Assembly: GCA_036924285.1 (NCBI GenBank)
Contig: JAYKYS010000022.1
Coordinates: 558,001 to 622,000, forward strand
Source: Asterella californica
Taxonomy: Eukaryota > Streptophyta > Marchantiopsida > Marchantiales > Aytoniaceae
Reading direction: 5' to 3'
DNA length: 64,000 nucleotides
The notes below the pieces were generated by a model. It worked only from the letters and a program-made list of their open reading frames with translations. It had not been told where the DNA came from and ran no database searches. Below, one piece after another: positions 49,208 to 59,230 of the stretch; the stretch's first letter is position 1; every line of letters begins with the position of its first letter. The position numbers and the translations under genes are program-made.

Positions 49208-49624
49208 GCATGCATATTTTCACCCTCTTCCAAGTTCGGAAAAGAGGGAATAATCATTTAATCTATACTTAATCTTTTTTGTAGAAAGAGTTAGGTATAA
49301 ATTAAATGTCTCACGTCTCATTAATGTAATTGTCTGTACAATTCTCGAGTCTTATATTTTTGAAGTGCGAGAGCAGAGACATTATTTATTTATTTTCTCT
49401 TGGCTTCTCCGTGTTTCCAGACATGGACTAACATATAATGTTTATAAAATTTTTAAATTTTAAATTTATTTAATATATATTTCTTATTTAACACTTATAT
49501 ATTTTTTGAATAACACTAGACGAGCAGAGTTCTCAAAGTTTCCAGAGTTCATCGAGGATGTATATTCACATCCCGATTTGTCCGTTTCCGTTCCCTGGCC
49601 GGAACCGCCACTGCTATGCATATT
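49208..49624. repeat. Full-length copy of the double-hairpin repeat next to the copia insertion
   Basis: Begins GCATGCATATTTTCACC, first hairpin CCTCTTCC AAGTTC GGAAAAGAGG, second hairpin about 49257-49307, then a body with CATTAATGTAATTGTC, GAAGTGCGAGAGCAGAG, CCGTGTTTCCAGACATGG and an AT-rich run. It ends CTGCTATGCATATTGG at about 49626. Start and end share ATGCATATT, which may be the duplicated target or terminal motif. It has no coding capacity. Confidence 0.75.
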
Positions 49625-49699
49625 GGCTTTAACAAGCTCATGCGCACAAAGACTGGTTTCATCGGACCCTGATACAAATCTGTGTGTTAACATAAAAAA

Positions 49700-49930
49700 T
49701 GTAGAAAGATCGATACTTCGAGGACACTCCAAGAAGAGAGAGAGAGCGAGTAGACAAGGAAGTAAAATAGGAATGAGATGAGAGAGGCTTTGCCTCTCTC
49801 TGTATATATAGTGGAGGTGAGAACAAGGGAAACCCTAATGGTGGGTTAGCCCTCTAACTAACTCTAACAATCCTAACCACTCCGGCTAATGATAGCCGTC
49901 GATCTACTAGAGCTTGGGATTATATCAACA
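49700..49930 (-). repeat. 3' LTR of the copia element
   Basis: 231 bp, bounded by TG/CA. In element orientation it starts TGTTGATATAATC and ends CTTTCTACA. It contains the TATA-like run at 49802-49810 on the complementary strand. The gag-pol frame reads into it and stops at 49873. Confidence 0.95.
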
Positions 49931-52900
49931 CTCCCCTTCAAGCTCATCTCTACATCCTGTACTCCTAGACAATGTCTGAAAGCATCAAACTTATCTCTAG
50001 GCAACGCCTTAGTGAAGATATCGGCAACCTGATCTCCTGTGCTCACATAACTGAGCTCAATCTCTCCTGCAAGGACCTTCTCTCTAATAAAGTGATAGTG
50101 CACCTCAATGTGCTTCGTCCTAGCATGGAAAACAGGATTACTAGCTAACTTCATGCTGCTAATGTTGTCTGTATATACAACAACAGGATCTGTACACTCC
50201 ACACCAATATCAGATAGCAGACATCGAAGCCAAATCGATTCGCATGTTGCGTTCGTTGCTCCTCGATACTCTGCTTCCGTGGATGACAAAGCAACTGTGG
50301 GTTGCTTCTTAGAAGCCCAGCTTATAGCAGCGCTTCCAAGTCCAAAAGCGTAACCTGACGTGGATCTCCTGTCGGCACTTCCTGCCCAATCAGCATCTGT
50401 GTAGCCATGTAACAACAATGGTCCACCGTATCGATAGTGAAGTCCGTACTGCATGGAGAACTTCACGTAGCGGAGGATCCGCTTGACAGCCTCAAAATGC
50501 GGTCTCCGTGGTGACTGCATGAATTGACTAATCAGACCGACAGCATAGCTCAAGTCTGGTCTGGTGATGGTCAAGTAGATAAGACTCCCAACCATCTGTC
50601 TGTACATGCGTGGATCATCCAGCAACTCACCATCCTCTGCTCCTAGCTTTACCCCTTGCTCTAATGGTGTAGCAATGGGTTTGCAATCAAGCATACCAAA
50701 TCTCTCAAGCATACTGAGAGCATACTGTCGCTGTACAAGCCAAACATCCTTCCCATCTCTAATGAACTCCACAGCAAGGAAGTACTTGAGTTCTCCTAAG
50801 TCCATCATCTCGAACTCGGATTTCAAGTGATCCTTGATCTGGGAAATAAACTCCTCAAAGTTACCGGTAATGATCAAGTCATCAACATAGATGGTGATCA
50901 CAACAATCCGGTCTCGTATTCTCAATGAATACAAGGTAGAGTCTGAACTACACAGGTGGAAACCAAGAGACTGCAAGTAAGAATTGATCTTTGCATACCA
51001 TGCTCTTGGTGCCTGTTTCAGACCATAGAGAGCCTTCCGTAACTTACATACACGGGAAGGGAACTTAGGATCCTCATAACCAAGAGGTTGCTGCATGTAG
51101 ACCTCCTCCTCAAGATCGCCATTGAGGAAGGCGTTCTTGAAGTCCATCTGGTGCATCTTCCAACCTTTCTGAGTTGCAACTGCAACTGCTGTTCGAATAG
51201 TCACCATCTTCGCAACAGGAGCAAAGGTCTCCTCAAAATCCACTCCATGTTGCTGTGCGTAGCCCTTAGCTACCAATCTGACCTTGTACCGACACACGGT
51301 ACCATCAGAGTTGCGCTTGACCTTGAAAACCCACCTGCAACCAATCGCTTTCTTACCCTGAGGTAAGTCTATCAACTCCCAAGTCTGTTGGTGATGAAGC
51401 GCAGCAAGTTCAGCTTCCATAGCACTTACCCATTGGGCCTTGTGCATCGCCTCCTCAAGCGAACTCGGTTCCTGTTCCTGAAGAACATTGGCCATATATG
51501 CATGGTGCGCAGCAAGAAAACCTTCATGCATATACCTACTCACTGGATGTTTTGGCCGCTCAGATCTGCGAGAGGTAATCGGGACACTAGTCACCTCCCC
51601 TTGCAACTGATCTGACGTAGACGCCAAGGTCTGGGACAAAGTATCCAGGGGATGTGGAAGATCCACATATCTGGATGAGTCAAACATACGCTGCAATAGC
51701 ACGCGCTCATCCTGTGTAGAAACTACACTAGTTCCACTAGGCTGTGTTACGTGGACTCCAGCGTTAACAACAGCTCTATGTGCAATAGATTCTGATCTGG
51801 AATCAGTGACTTCTCCAGATCCTCCACTCAACGTACTACTCTGAGGTACTACAGTGGACTGACTCCTTGGTTCTACAGTAGGTACAGGGATGGCTATCAC
51901 AGGTGCAGGTGCAAACCAAGACTGTAGCTCATCAAACACGACATCTCTACTGATATAGAACTGCTTGGACGAAGGATTGTAGCACCTATATCCTTTCGTA
52001 TCAGAAGCATAACCAAGGAAGATACATCTATCTGCTTTCGGATCTAGTTTCTTACGTCTTTCATCAGGTATGTGCACATAACAGATACATCCGAAAACTT
52101 TAAGGAAAGAGTAATCAGGCTTACTGCCTGTGAAGACCTCCATCGGTGTCTTGCTGTGGACTGCCGCTGTAGGCGTCCGGTTCATCAGATACACCGCACA
52201 TGAAACAGCTTCTGCCCAGTAAGGTCTAGGCATGGTCTTCTCGTTCAACATCGCACGAGCAGCTTCTGCTATGTGTCGATTCTTGCGCTCCGCAACCCCG
52301 TTCTGCTGCGGACTGTAACTGCAGGTCTTCTGGCGTCGGATACCATGCTCACGCAGATATGCATCGAACTCTCCAGAAAGAAACTCGCCTCCTCCATCAG
52401 ATCTCAAACAGAGGATAGATGCTCCAGACTGTTTCTCCACCAACTTGCGGAAAGTCTGGAATGCTGACAGTACTTCGGCAGAGGACTTGTTTCTCAACAA
52501 ATAGATCCAAGTATAACGCGAATGATCATCAATGAACGACACGAAGTACTGGAAACCGGTCATACTTGGCTGAGAAGCAGTCCATACATCAGTGTGAACA
52601 AGCTCCAGAAGCTTGTTCGCTCTACTGCCTGATCCCTTAAAGGGCTGTCTAGCTTGCTTGCCGAATTGACATGCTGCACAGACTCCAGTGGGCTCACTGG
52701 ATTCGAATTTGGGCAGACCTGTAACCAGGTCAGAACTCGGAAGGCTTTTCAGCCTCTGAAAGTTCATGTGCCCAATTCGCTTGTGCCAGATGTCAATATC
52801 AGACACTACTGGACCACTCTGTCCATACATGGCAGCCTGTAACTTAGGCGCAGATGCATCTAGTTTAAACAGCCTACCACTCTTGATACCTCGAGCTATG

Positions 52901-54171
52901 ACAGTGCCATTCGAATCTTCAATAAAGCATCCATCTTTATTGAAACGCACTTGCAGACCCTGCTCTATCAACTGTCCTACAGATAGCAGGTTTCTAGTCA
53001 ATGTAGGTACATGCAAGACATTCCGTATACCAGTAAACGTTGAGACAGGAATGTCAAGTGGAATGTTACCCTTGTGCTGGATCTTGTGCTTGGTGTCATC
53101 TCCTGTCACCATAAACTGTGGAGTCTCCACAGGCTCGAGTGAACTAAACCACTCCCGATGGGGAGTCATGTGACTGGTGGCGCCGGAGTCGATCACCCAG
53201 TCAGTCTGTGGCTCGAAAGCCGCAGACTGATGACTCTGATGCGTAGTAATCAGCAATTGCTCCGAATAGACATGCTCAGTGACTGCATAGCCTTGCTGGT
53301 TGCTGTTACCTTGTTGGGGGTTGTTGTCGTGTTGTCTCTGATCGTTCTGCTTCTTGTAGCACTGATTCGCATTGCGGCCTTGTTTCTTGCAGTAGTTGCA
53401 GGAACCAGGCGCTCTTCTCTGATTGTTGTTGGAACCTCCAGGCTGTTGCTGGTTCTGCTTGTTCTGCTGCTGCTGCGATTGCTGTTGCTGTCCGCGACCC
53501 CGTCCACGTCCAGCACCTTTGCCACGACCCCTACCTCGAGATCCTCCAGAACCTGCAAAATAGACAGATTCTTGCTGACCCGTCGAAGTAGAACTCCCCA
53601 GTAGGCGCACCTCTTCTCCTAGCATCATAGGAACAAGCTCATCAAACCGCGGAAGAGGTTCTCTGGTCGAAATCGATGTTATGAACTGTTTGTACTCTGC
53701 AGGCAGTCCCTGCAATGTGGCTCCGATCAAGACAGTGGGATCAATCTCGACTTTGACAGAAGATAGCTGATCCGCAAGCTGCTTGACCCCGTTCACATAG
53801 TCGTTTATGCACATCGACCCCTTCTTCACGGTATTGAACTGCTGCAGCAATTGCAGCTTCCGCGCCTCTGTTCCGGATTGAAACAGATGCGCGAGTGCAT
53901 CCCAAGCTTTCTTGGGCGTATCACAATCCTGGATGTGACCGATCATCGATGCTCAAACTGTCAGCGCGATGTAGTGAATAGCCTGATATGAGCGCTTCTT
54001 CCACTCCTTGAATTTCGGATCAGAAATTGGCACTTCAGGCACTTTCTCCTCCTCAGTGATAAGATCCCATAGATCTTGTCCCTGCAGGAAAGTCTTCATC
54101 CGGAACTTCCACACTTGGTAGTTGTTCTTGTCGAGTTTCTCTCCAGTGATCAAAGACACAGACTCCGCCAT
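49873..54171 (-). CDS. Copia gag-pol polyprotein, one in-frame stop in gag
   Basis: From the ATG at 54171 (MAESVSLITGEKLDKNNY) one frame of 1433 codons runs to the stop at 49873, broken only by TGA at 53955-53953 (codon 73). Below that stop the frame is open for 1357 codons. Domains in order: gag with a CNYCKKQGRNANQC zinc-knuckle in which the usual His is Asn or lost; protease with DSGATSHM; integrase zinc region WHKRIGHMN ... CAACQFGK; integrase core with VHTDVW, SDGGGEF and QQNGVAERKNRH; reverse transcriptase with KVRLVAKGYAQ, FEETFAPVAK and the catalytic YVDDLIITG; RNase H with DADWAGS, SSTEAEY and HIEVHYHFIRE. It makes the proteins for copying and inserting the element. The stop may block translation unless suppressed or initiated downstream at the ATG at 53946. 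Confidence 0.96.
49931..49947 (-). promoter_or_regulatory. Polypurine tract of the copia element
   Basis: In element orientation GCTTGAAGGGGAG abuts the 3' LTR. This purine run would prime plus-strand DNA synthesis during reverse transcription. It lies inside the last codons of the polyprotein. Confidence 0.8.
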
Positions 54172-54640
54172 AGCTGCAATGTCGAAATTGCACTGTTCTG
54201 TACGCGGAAAACCTCCCAGAAACTGCACGAAACTCGTCTCTCCCCACCGCGCGATCAAGAGTTGTCACAAGTCACGATGAGGCGACTCCGCGAACTCCTC
54301 CTGCAGCGACAACGAGAAAAGAACCTGTGCGCGAACTGTAGGTGTACAAAACACGACGGAAACGTCGAAAGAACACACCAAGAAAGGTCGAAACTAGACC
54401 AAATGAGGTCGAAAATGGGCGTGCGACCCCTTGAAATTTTCAGAAATTTTCAAAAACAGCGAGAAAAAATCGTCTAGGCCTCTGAAATCGCGTTCAAAGT
54501 TTCTGGTGGCGAAAGAAACGGTTTCGCCTCACCCGAACGCATCAGCAGGATAGTGCTCGACATCAGGCACAACTCCGGCTGCTCTCTCCTGTACTCCAAT
54601 CTCCATCTTGCTCATCAGCAAGGGACACACACTCTCACCA

Positions 54641-54652
54641 GCTCTGATACCA
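54641..54652 (-). promoter_or_regulatory. Primer binding site for initiator tRNA-Met
   Basis: In element orientation TGGTATCAGAGC follows the 5' LTR directly. This is the classical plant copia site complementary to the 3' end of initiator methionine tRNA, which primes minus-strand synthesis. Confidence 0.95.
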
Positions 54653-54883
54653 TGTAGAAAGATCGATACTTCGAGGACACTCCAAGAAGAGAGAGAGAGC
54701 GAGTAGACAAGGAAGTAAAATAGGAATGAGATGAGAGAGGCTTTGCCTCTCTCTGTATATATAGTGGAGGTGAGAACAAGGGAAACCCTAATGGTGGGTT
54801 AGCCCTCTAACTAACTCTAACAATCCTAACCACTCCGGCTAATGATAGCCGTCGATCTACTAGAGCTTGGGACTATATCAACA
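54653..54883 (-). repeat. 5' LTR of the copia element
   Basis: 231 bp, differing from the other LTR at one noted base. In element orientation it holds a TATATATA box (54756-54763 on the window coordinate) ahead of a CAGAGAGAGGC stretch, a plausible promoter and transcription start for the element RNA. A palindrome-like GAGAGAGGC...GCCTCTCTC is present. Confidence 0.95.
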
Positions 54884-54962
54884 AAAAATAAACATTAAAA
54901 ACAAAAAATATGAAATTACATATGATGCAGAACGTTATATGCTATCAGACATGTAACATTGT

Positions 54963-54978
54963 TATGTAACATTAATCT
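54963..54978. repeat. Target site duplication of the LINE, left copy
   Basis: TATGTAACATTAATCT, identical to 58093-58108. The poly(A)/poly(T) tail starts right after it. Bases outside the 16 bp do not match between the two sides. Confidence 0.95.
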
Positions 54979-55003
54979 TTTTTTTTTTTTTTTTTTTTTT
55001 TAG

Positions 55004-56444
55004 TAAAACAACATCTTTATTTCATTTACGACGGGAAACCCCGTTTACAATCGCGCAGCCCGGGCTCCAGCCCAGTCTCGACCCCTCTCGCGCAGCCCAG
55101 TCTCGACTCCTCCCGCGAGTCGGGCATACCCGTCTTGCGGGCACACTCACCCCCGACACCGGTGTCGGAGTGTAATCCGTCTACCTAGGAAAGCACCGGG
55201 CTTCTGGCTGTGGTTGTTCACTCAAGAGGTTGGCTTTCAGGTCACAATAGGGCTATAAACACTCACACAGATGTTTAAGATCTAGTAATATGCTCAGAGA
55301 GCGAAATTCAGGTCTAGCTAGCAGTAATAGGATCCGGCGGTGAACTTTGACACTCACGGAGAAGAAAACTATGAAGGTTTAGACTTCCAAACTTCCCCTA
55401 CATGCAAATGAGGTACTACTGAACTCACAGGCGAAATTTCAGCCTGAGATCAAATTCTGACACGGAGATATGAACAGAAAAGTTTTGAGCAAGAAAACTA
55501 CGGCAATTTCTGGTACCTAGCTGGCTATTTCAACCTATAACAGGAGTTTGGCTCGATCAATTTCAAAGTTTCTTACAGGATTTGCAGTCTACAGGGTGCT
55601 GAACATCCCTGTGAAGTTGGGACTCCTGAATGTTCACAGAACTGCAGATCTCCTCCTCTGAAGTCGCTGCTCTAGATTAAGAGCTTTTCAGACCCCCTCA
55701 GCTTCAGCGGCCACCCTGAATTACTCAGTTGCTCAATCGATATGAAACTTTTTGTGAAATCGTAGCCCTGCTGGCGGAGAACACAACCTCGAAGTTTTGA
55801 AGCAATTTCCTCAAATCTGCTGCGAATGACACTGAAAACCCTAAATCCAACAAGAATGATTCAGTTTTGACACAATCCGAACTTCAATTGCTCATAACTC
55901 CGTCTTTATTGACTCAAATCGATCGAAATTTTCACTGGAAGTGCTTGGCATGACGAGACCTCTCTCCCTGTCTTCTCAGATTTCGAAGATCCCCTACCAA
56001 ATGCTCGAACTCCACTCTAGAGCTCTGTTTCTAAATTTAGAGTTAAACTAAAGACAAAAACAGACCAATGGGAGTTCATAGCTCCACTTGGTTGTCCTTT
56101 AGTACCCTAAACCACGTGGCAACTTAGTTTTACTCATAGGCTACCACGTCAAGCCCCCTAGAGTGCCAACGTAAAACTTAAATTACTTAAAACGACACGC
56201 AGCCCCGAAAAATAACTTAAATCAGCTAGAAAGCGTGCATGGGCGACACGCAAATACAACCCATGAGCTTAAGCCCTATAAACATGGTAATCAGCCTACT
56301 AAGACTCAAAATAGTGTTAACACCGTATGCAAAGGTGTCAAACATATACATAAACGACTAGAAGTAATATAAGCTAACTTCTAGAACTACTAAACTCAAG
56401 CGTCGGAGTAGAAATATAACATGTAGCCGCCAAGTAGCGCGACA
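55004..56444 (-). repeat. Gypsy-LTR-like segment forming the 3' end of the LINE insertion
   Basis: On the minus strand from 56444 (TGTCGCGCTACTTGG) the sequence follows the LTR at 36393-37785 block by block up to a AATAAA about 20 bases before the poly(A). A GC-rich insert at about 55050-55170, containing a doubled CGCGCAGCCCAGTCTCGAC block, is absent from the 36-kb copy. The shared region starts at the LTR's own first TG in both places, so the LINE side joined a real LTR edge. Confidence 0.8.
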
Positions 56445-56953
56445 CCGGTACTACTCGCAAAATTCTCGCTCCTCCTCTGCACGAGGTCATCGTCCGTCAT
56501 AGCCAGGCCCCCGTACTCACGGAGACTGCCTCTCGTCTTGCTATCGATCTTCTTCGTCCTGCTGTGCCGCTTCTTGCCACCGGGCATAGGATCGATGATA
56601 CCCTCATTACTGTCCTCGTGAATCAACACCTCCTTCCTCGAACGACTCGACACCCTAATCATCACCCCCGACTTCTTTCTGACACTTTTCGCCTTCTTGT
56701 GAATGCCAGGGGGAGCGTTCGGACTGTTCTTCCAGCCCCACCTCTGCTCCGCCTTGTTGCCGCTACGAAGCTCATGATTGTCTCGGTCCTGGAGCCAGGA
56801 CTTCGCGAAGACGACCAGGGCGATACCGACCCCGACAGGTCTTGGTGTCTCATCTCTCGCCCCTTTCCTCTTTCTCGTTTGTATGCCTTCCTTCGCCCTC
56901 TTGCGACTACCTCTGGAATTCTTGTTGTTGTTGGCTTTATGTTCCATCTGCAT
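56396..56953 (-). CDS. Unassigned basic ORF between LINE ORF2 and LTR-like segment
   Basis: The 185-codon frame begins MQMEHKANNNKNSRGSRKR, overlaps the end of ORF2 by 17 bases in another frame, is rich in Lys/Arg/Ser and ends GVALLGGYMLYFYSDA. Its last residues are read from the LTR-like segment; the 36-kb gypsy copy has the same reading, MNVALFDGYMLHFYSNT, just past its integrase. It could be the tail of a gypsy polyprotein, a second LINE frame, or chance. Confidence 0.3.
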   Translation of the reverse strand: MQMEHKANNNKNSRGSRKRAKEGIQTRKRKGARDETPRPVGVGIALVVFAKSWLQDRDNHELRSGNKAEQRWGWKNSPNAPPGIHKKAKSVRKKSGVMIRVSSRSRKEVLIHEDSNEGIIDPMPGGKKRHSRTKKIDSKTRGSLREYGGLAMTDDDLVQRRSENFASSTGVALLGGYMLYFYSDA

Positions 56954-57640
56954 TCAGTCGATTCTCCCTTAGGTTAGGCGTACCCCTCGTTCTCCCTTGC
57001 AGGTTCCTTTGTATAGTCCCGAGGGACTCCATAGCCTTCTCCCAAGCTTTCCTGTAGCTGGTACTCGTATCCTCCTTTAGAGTCGCCCAAAGCGATTTGG
57101 CAACCTCCGCAATTATCCGGGCTGCTGGCCGATCAGAGCACTGACCTGTGAATACCTTGTCGGCCCTCTCCTTCCAGGTGACCTGGGTGTACTCCACAAG
57201 CAGGAGCAACATCGCAGGATTTTCCTTCCTCATACTCAGCGCCCTGTCCATCGTGCCCAAAAGTCCAATCCCTTCCTCTTCGTCAGTACCGCTGAACCAT
57301 TGTGTCAGTTCAATTCTCTTCCATCTACTTCTAGCGATCGGGCAATTCCAGAATAGATGCTCCAGGCTCTCAGTAACCTCGCATCCTCTCGGACAGTGGC
57401 CATTCCCAATTTTCATCTTCATCGCCCGGCCGTTAGTGAAGAAACCCCGGTTGAGTAGTCTCCACAGCCAGGTGTTCGTCCTCAGCGATCCCCTCTTCTT
57501 CCACACGTGCCTCCATCTCTCTTCCCATTGCATCGTCGTGTCCTCCACTCCTCACCGAGCATTTAGGCTGTCGTAGTCCGACCTGTGGGCCTTAAGCATC
57601 CCCTTCCAGTCCCTTAGCGTTATCTTTCATCCTTCATTCG
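56937..57640 (-). pseudogene. LINE ORF2 C-terminus with reverse-transcriptase zinc-binding domain
   Basis: The open part 57548-56937 has the zf-RVT signature: WLWRLLNRGFFTNGRAM, then GHCPRGCEVTESLEHLFWNC and PIARSRWKRIE, giving Cys-Cys-His-Cys ligands. Upstream in the same frame ITLRDWKGMLKAHRSDYDSL continues to the inversion point, with one TGA replacing a likely Trp near 57551. This is the region after the reverse transcriptase in plant LINEs; the polymerase core is absent from the insertion. Confidence 0.88.
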
Positions 57641-57659
57641 GCCTCGTCCCTCCCTCCCA

Positions 57660-58092
57660 GTGCCAACTAGAGCTGCTCTGCAGCTCCCCCTCCACCGTCG
57701 GAAGGCGGCGAATTGGTCCCCTGAGGTATGTCTTCTTATGATACCAAGTATTCGGGTGCGCTCTCTTCCGACACTTAATAATATGTTGAAGTGCTGGAAT
57801 ACGATCCACCACAAACTTCACTTCGACGGCGACAGGGTCTTCCTTCCAGGGAACTTACCTTCTAAAGTGGTTGCTGAACTGTGGAGAAAGACGAAGCAGG
57901 TGGATGCTCAAGAGATGAAGGAGGCTTTAGCAAGGATGAAAAAGGAGAAGCTCTGGACTCTTAATGCACTTAAACTGGAAGACCTTAGGGTGTCAATGAG
58001 GGGGTCGTCCCTAAGTCTTCACGAGGGCAGACTTGACTTCGGGAGGGAAGATCCAGGAGGAGGGCTAATCAAGTGGGCTGGAGAAGTGCAGG
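57660..58092 (+). pseudogene. Inverted upstream segment of the LINE ORF2
   Basis: On the plus strand one frame reads LNNMLKCWNTIHHKLHFDGD, RVFLPGNLPSKVVAELWRK and ALARMKKEKLWTLNALKLED, ending at the right target duplication. It resembles ORF2 sequence that normally lies just before the zf-RVT region in LINEs, but here it points the other way. The junction with the sense part lies around 57620-57660. Confidence 0.7.
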
Positions 58093-58108
58093 TATGTAAC
58101 ATTAATCT
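58093..58108. repeat. Target site duplication of the LINE, right copy
   Basis: TATGTAACATTAATCT, identical to 54963-54978. It directly follows the inverted ORF2 segment. Confidence 0.95.
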
Positions 58109-58875
58109 AACGTGATGAGTAAAAACTTTTTTTGTTCTGATCCGTGTCCGTTCAAGACAGATTATTCGCTGGAGACTGTTCAAACCCGTCTTTGTGCGCA
58201 TGTGCCGCTAGAGCCGACCTTACTAATTCAAGAAGACTTCGTGATGAAAGAAAAAGGAAACAGAATGTAGTCGCATGAACTACTGTCCTCACCTACGTAA
58301 GGATAACCCACGTTCCCTTGAAGTGCGGGATCTTATCTCAATTACACCCACGTCCGCACGTCGAACTTTCTCACGTCTTTCTCGGACGATTCTTTTGTAC
58401 ATGCATGGTTATTGTCTATCCGTTGGATGATTTTATGTTTTTCAAATAATATATTTTTCAGAATATACAGTTTTTGCGAGATTCGTAATTACTGAGATAA
58501 AAATGATTCTATAACACGCGTTTCTTTTGGCGATTACCTTACACTTATCACAGACCCGATTTCCTTATCATTAAGATGGCATGTCATTTATATGCAACAG
58601 AAGATTAGTATTACTTCTTAGAGAACAACTAAGGTATTTATTTCGTTGTCTGTTACGAGCAAAGGAATGTACGTGACTCAGAGAAGAGTTGATTCGCTTT
58701 CTTGGTCTGTTAGGAAATGTGATGGGTTGAGTTGCTTGAGGAGGCTGCCCAGCTTGCTCGACATATCTAATGTTCCGGGATTTTCCCTCCCTATCATCTG
58801 TTTATGGTCTTTACTTTTTATCCCACGGGGGAGGTTTTTCCCACTTGTCTGCTGTGTTATTGCCCCCTATTCTAA
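58109..58875. other. Gene-free spacer right of the LINE
   Basis: No gene recognised. An ORF at 58646-58885 has no family resemblance. Confidence 0.4.
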
Positions 58876-59230
58876 GCATGCATAGTCACCCTCTTCCAAG
58901 TTCGGAAGAGGGGGACATGCATGTTTAATTTAATACGTAACCCTTCCGGCTGGAAGGGTTAGGTATTAAATTAAACCTCTAATTAATGTTACGGATTCAT
59001 GACTACAGTCCCGCGCACTTGTACTTCCTGAAGCGCGCCGATCCGGGCAAGACTTATGGGTTTGTTCCTGTTCTCCCCGTGTTTGCAGGCATGGGCTAAC
59101 AAATAACATTTATAAAATTTTTTAATTTTTTAAATCTACTTAATATATATATTTTATTTAACATTTATATAATATCTTGTTAACAAAAGGAGAAAAAAAG
59201 TTCCCAGAAAGTTGAAGTTGCATGCATATT
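58876..59230. repeat. Best-preserved double-hairpin repeat, copy J
   Basis: First hairpin 58876-58923: CATGCAT, CCCTCTTCC, loop AAGTTC, GGAAGAGGG, CATGCATG. Second hairpin 58924-58975: two 24-bp arms (TTTAATTTAATACGTAACCC, then TTCC) with a GGCT loop and a single mismatch. The body continues with CATTTATAAAATTT and an AT-rich run as in the copies at 48.4 and 49.4 kb. It ends at TGCATGCATATT near 59230. Confidence 0.85.

Larger units (their letters stand above)
49700..54883 (-). mobile_element. Young, nearly intact Ty1/copia LTR retrotransposon
   Basis: Complete element of 5184 bp on the minus strand: 5' LTR 54883-54653, primer site, gag-pol frame, polypurine tract, 3' LTR 49930-49700. LTRs start TG and end CA in element orientation. 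By eye the two 231-bp LTRs differ at one base (T at 49920, C at 54873), so insertion is recent. A 5-bp AAAAA target duplication flanks it (49695-49699 and 54884-54888), within an A-rich site that makes its exact length uncertain. It has inserted about 75 bp beyond a double-hairpin repeat. Domain order protease, integrase, reverse transcriptase, RNase H defines Ty1/copia. One nonsense codon in gag is the only obvious lesion. Confidence 0.97.
54979..58092 (-). mobile_element. LINE insertion with inverted 5' part, gypsy LTR-derived 3' end and poly(A) tail
   Basis: The insertion is exactly delimited by the 16-bp direct repeat TATGTAACATTAATCT at 54963-54978 and 58093-58108. In element orientation its 3' end is a 25-nt poly(A) (T run 54979-55003). 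Just upstream lie an AATAAA signal and sequence homologous to the gypsy LTR at 36.4 kb (to 56444). Then come an unassigned ORF, the LINE ORF2 tail (57548-56937), and a junction near 57620-57660 beyond which ORF2 sequence runs on the opposite strand to 58092. Such 5' inversion is typical of twin priming in LINE retrotransposition. The 5' portion of the LINE is missing. Confidence 0.9.

Noticed and set aside
50108..53604. Plus-strand ORFs inside the copia element
   Set aside because: They are shadows of the gag-pol frame on the other strand.
56564..57576. Plus-strand ORFs opposite the LINE ORF2 tail
   Set aside because: The minus strand has the zf-RVT motif; the plus-strand frames only mirror it.
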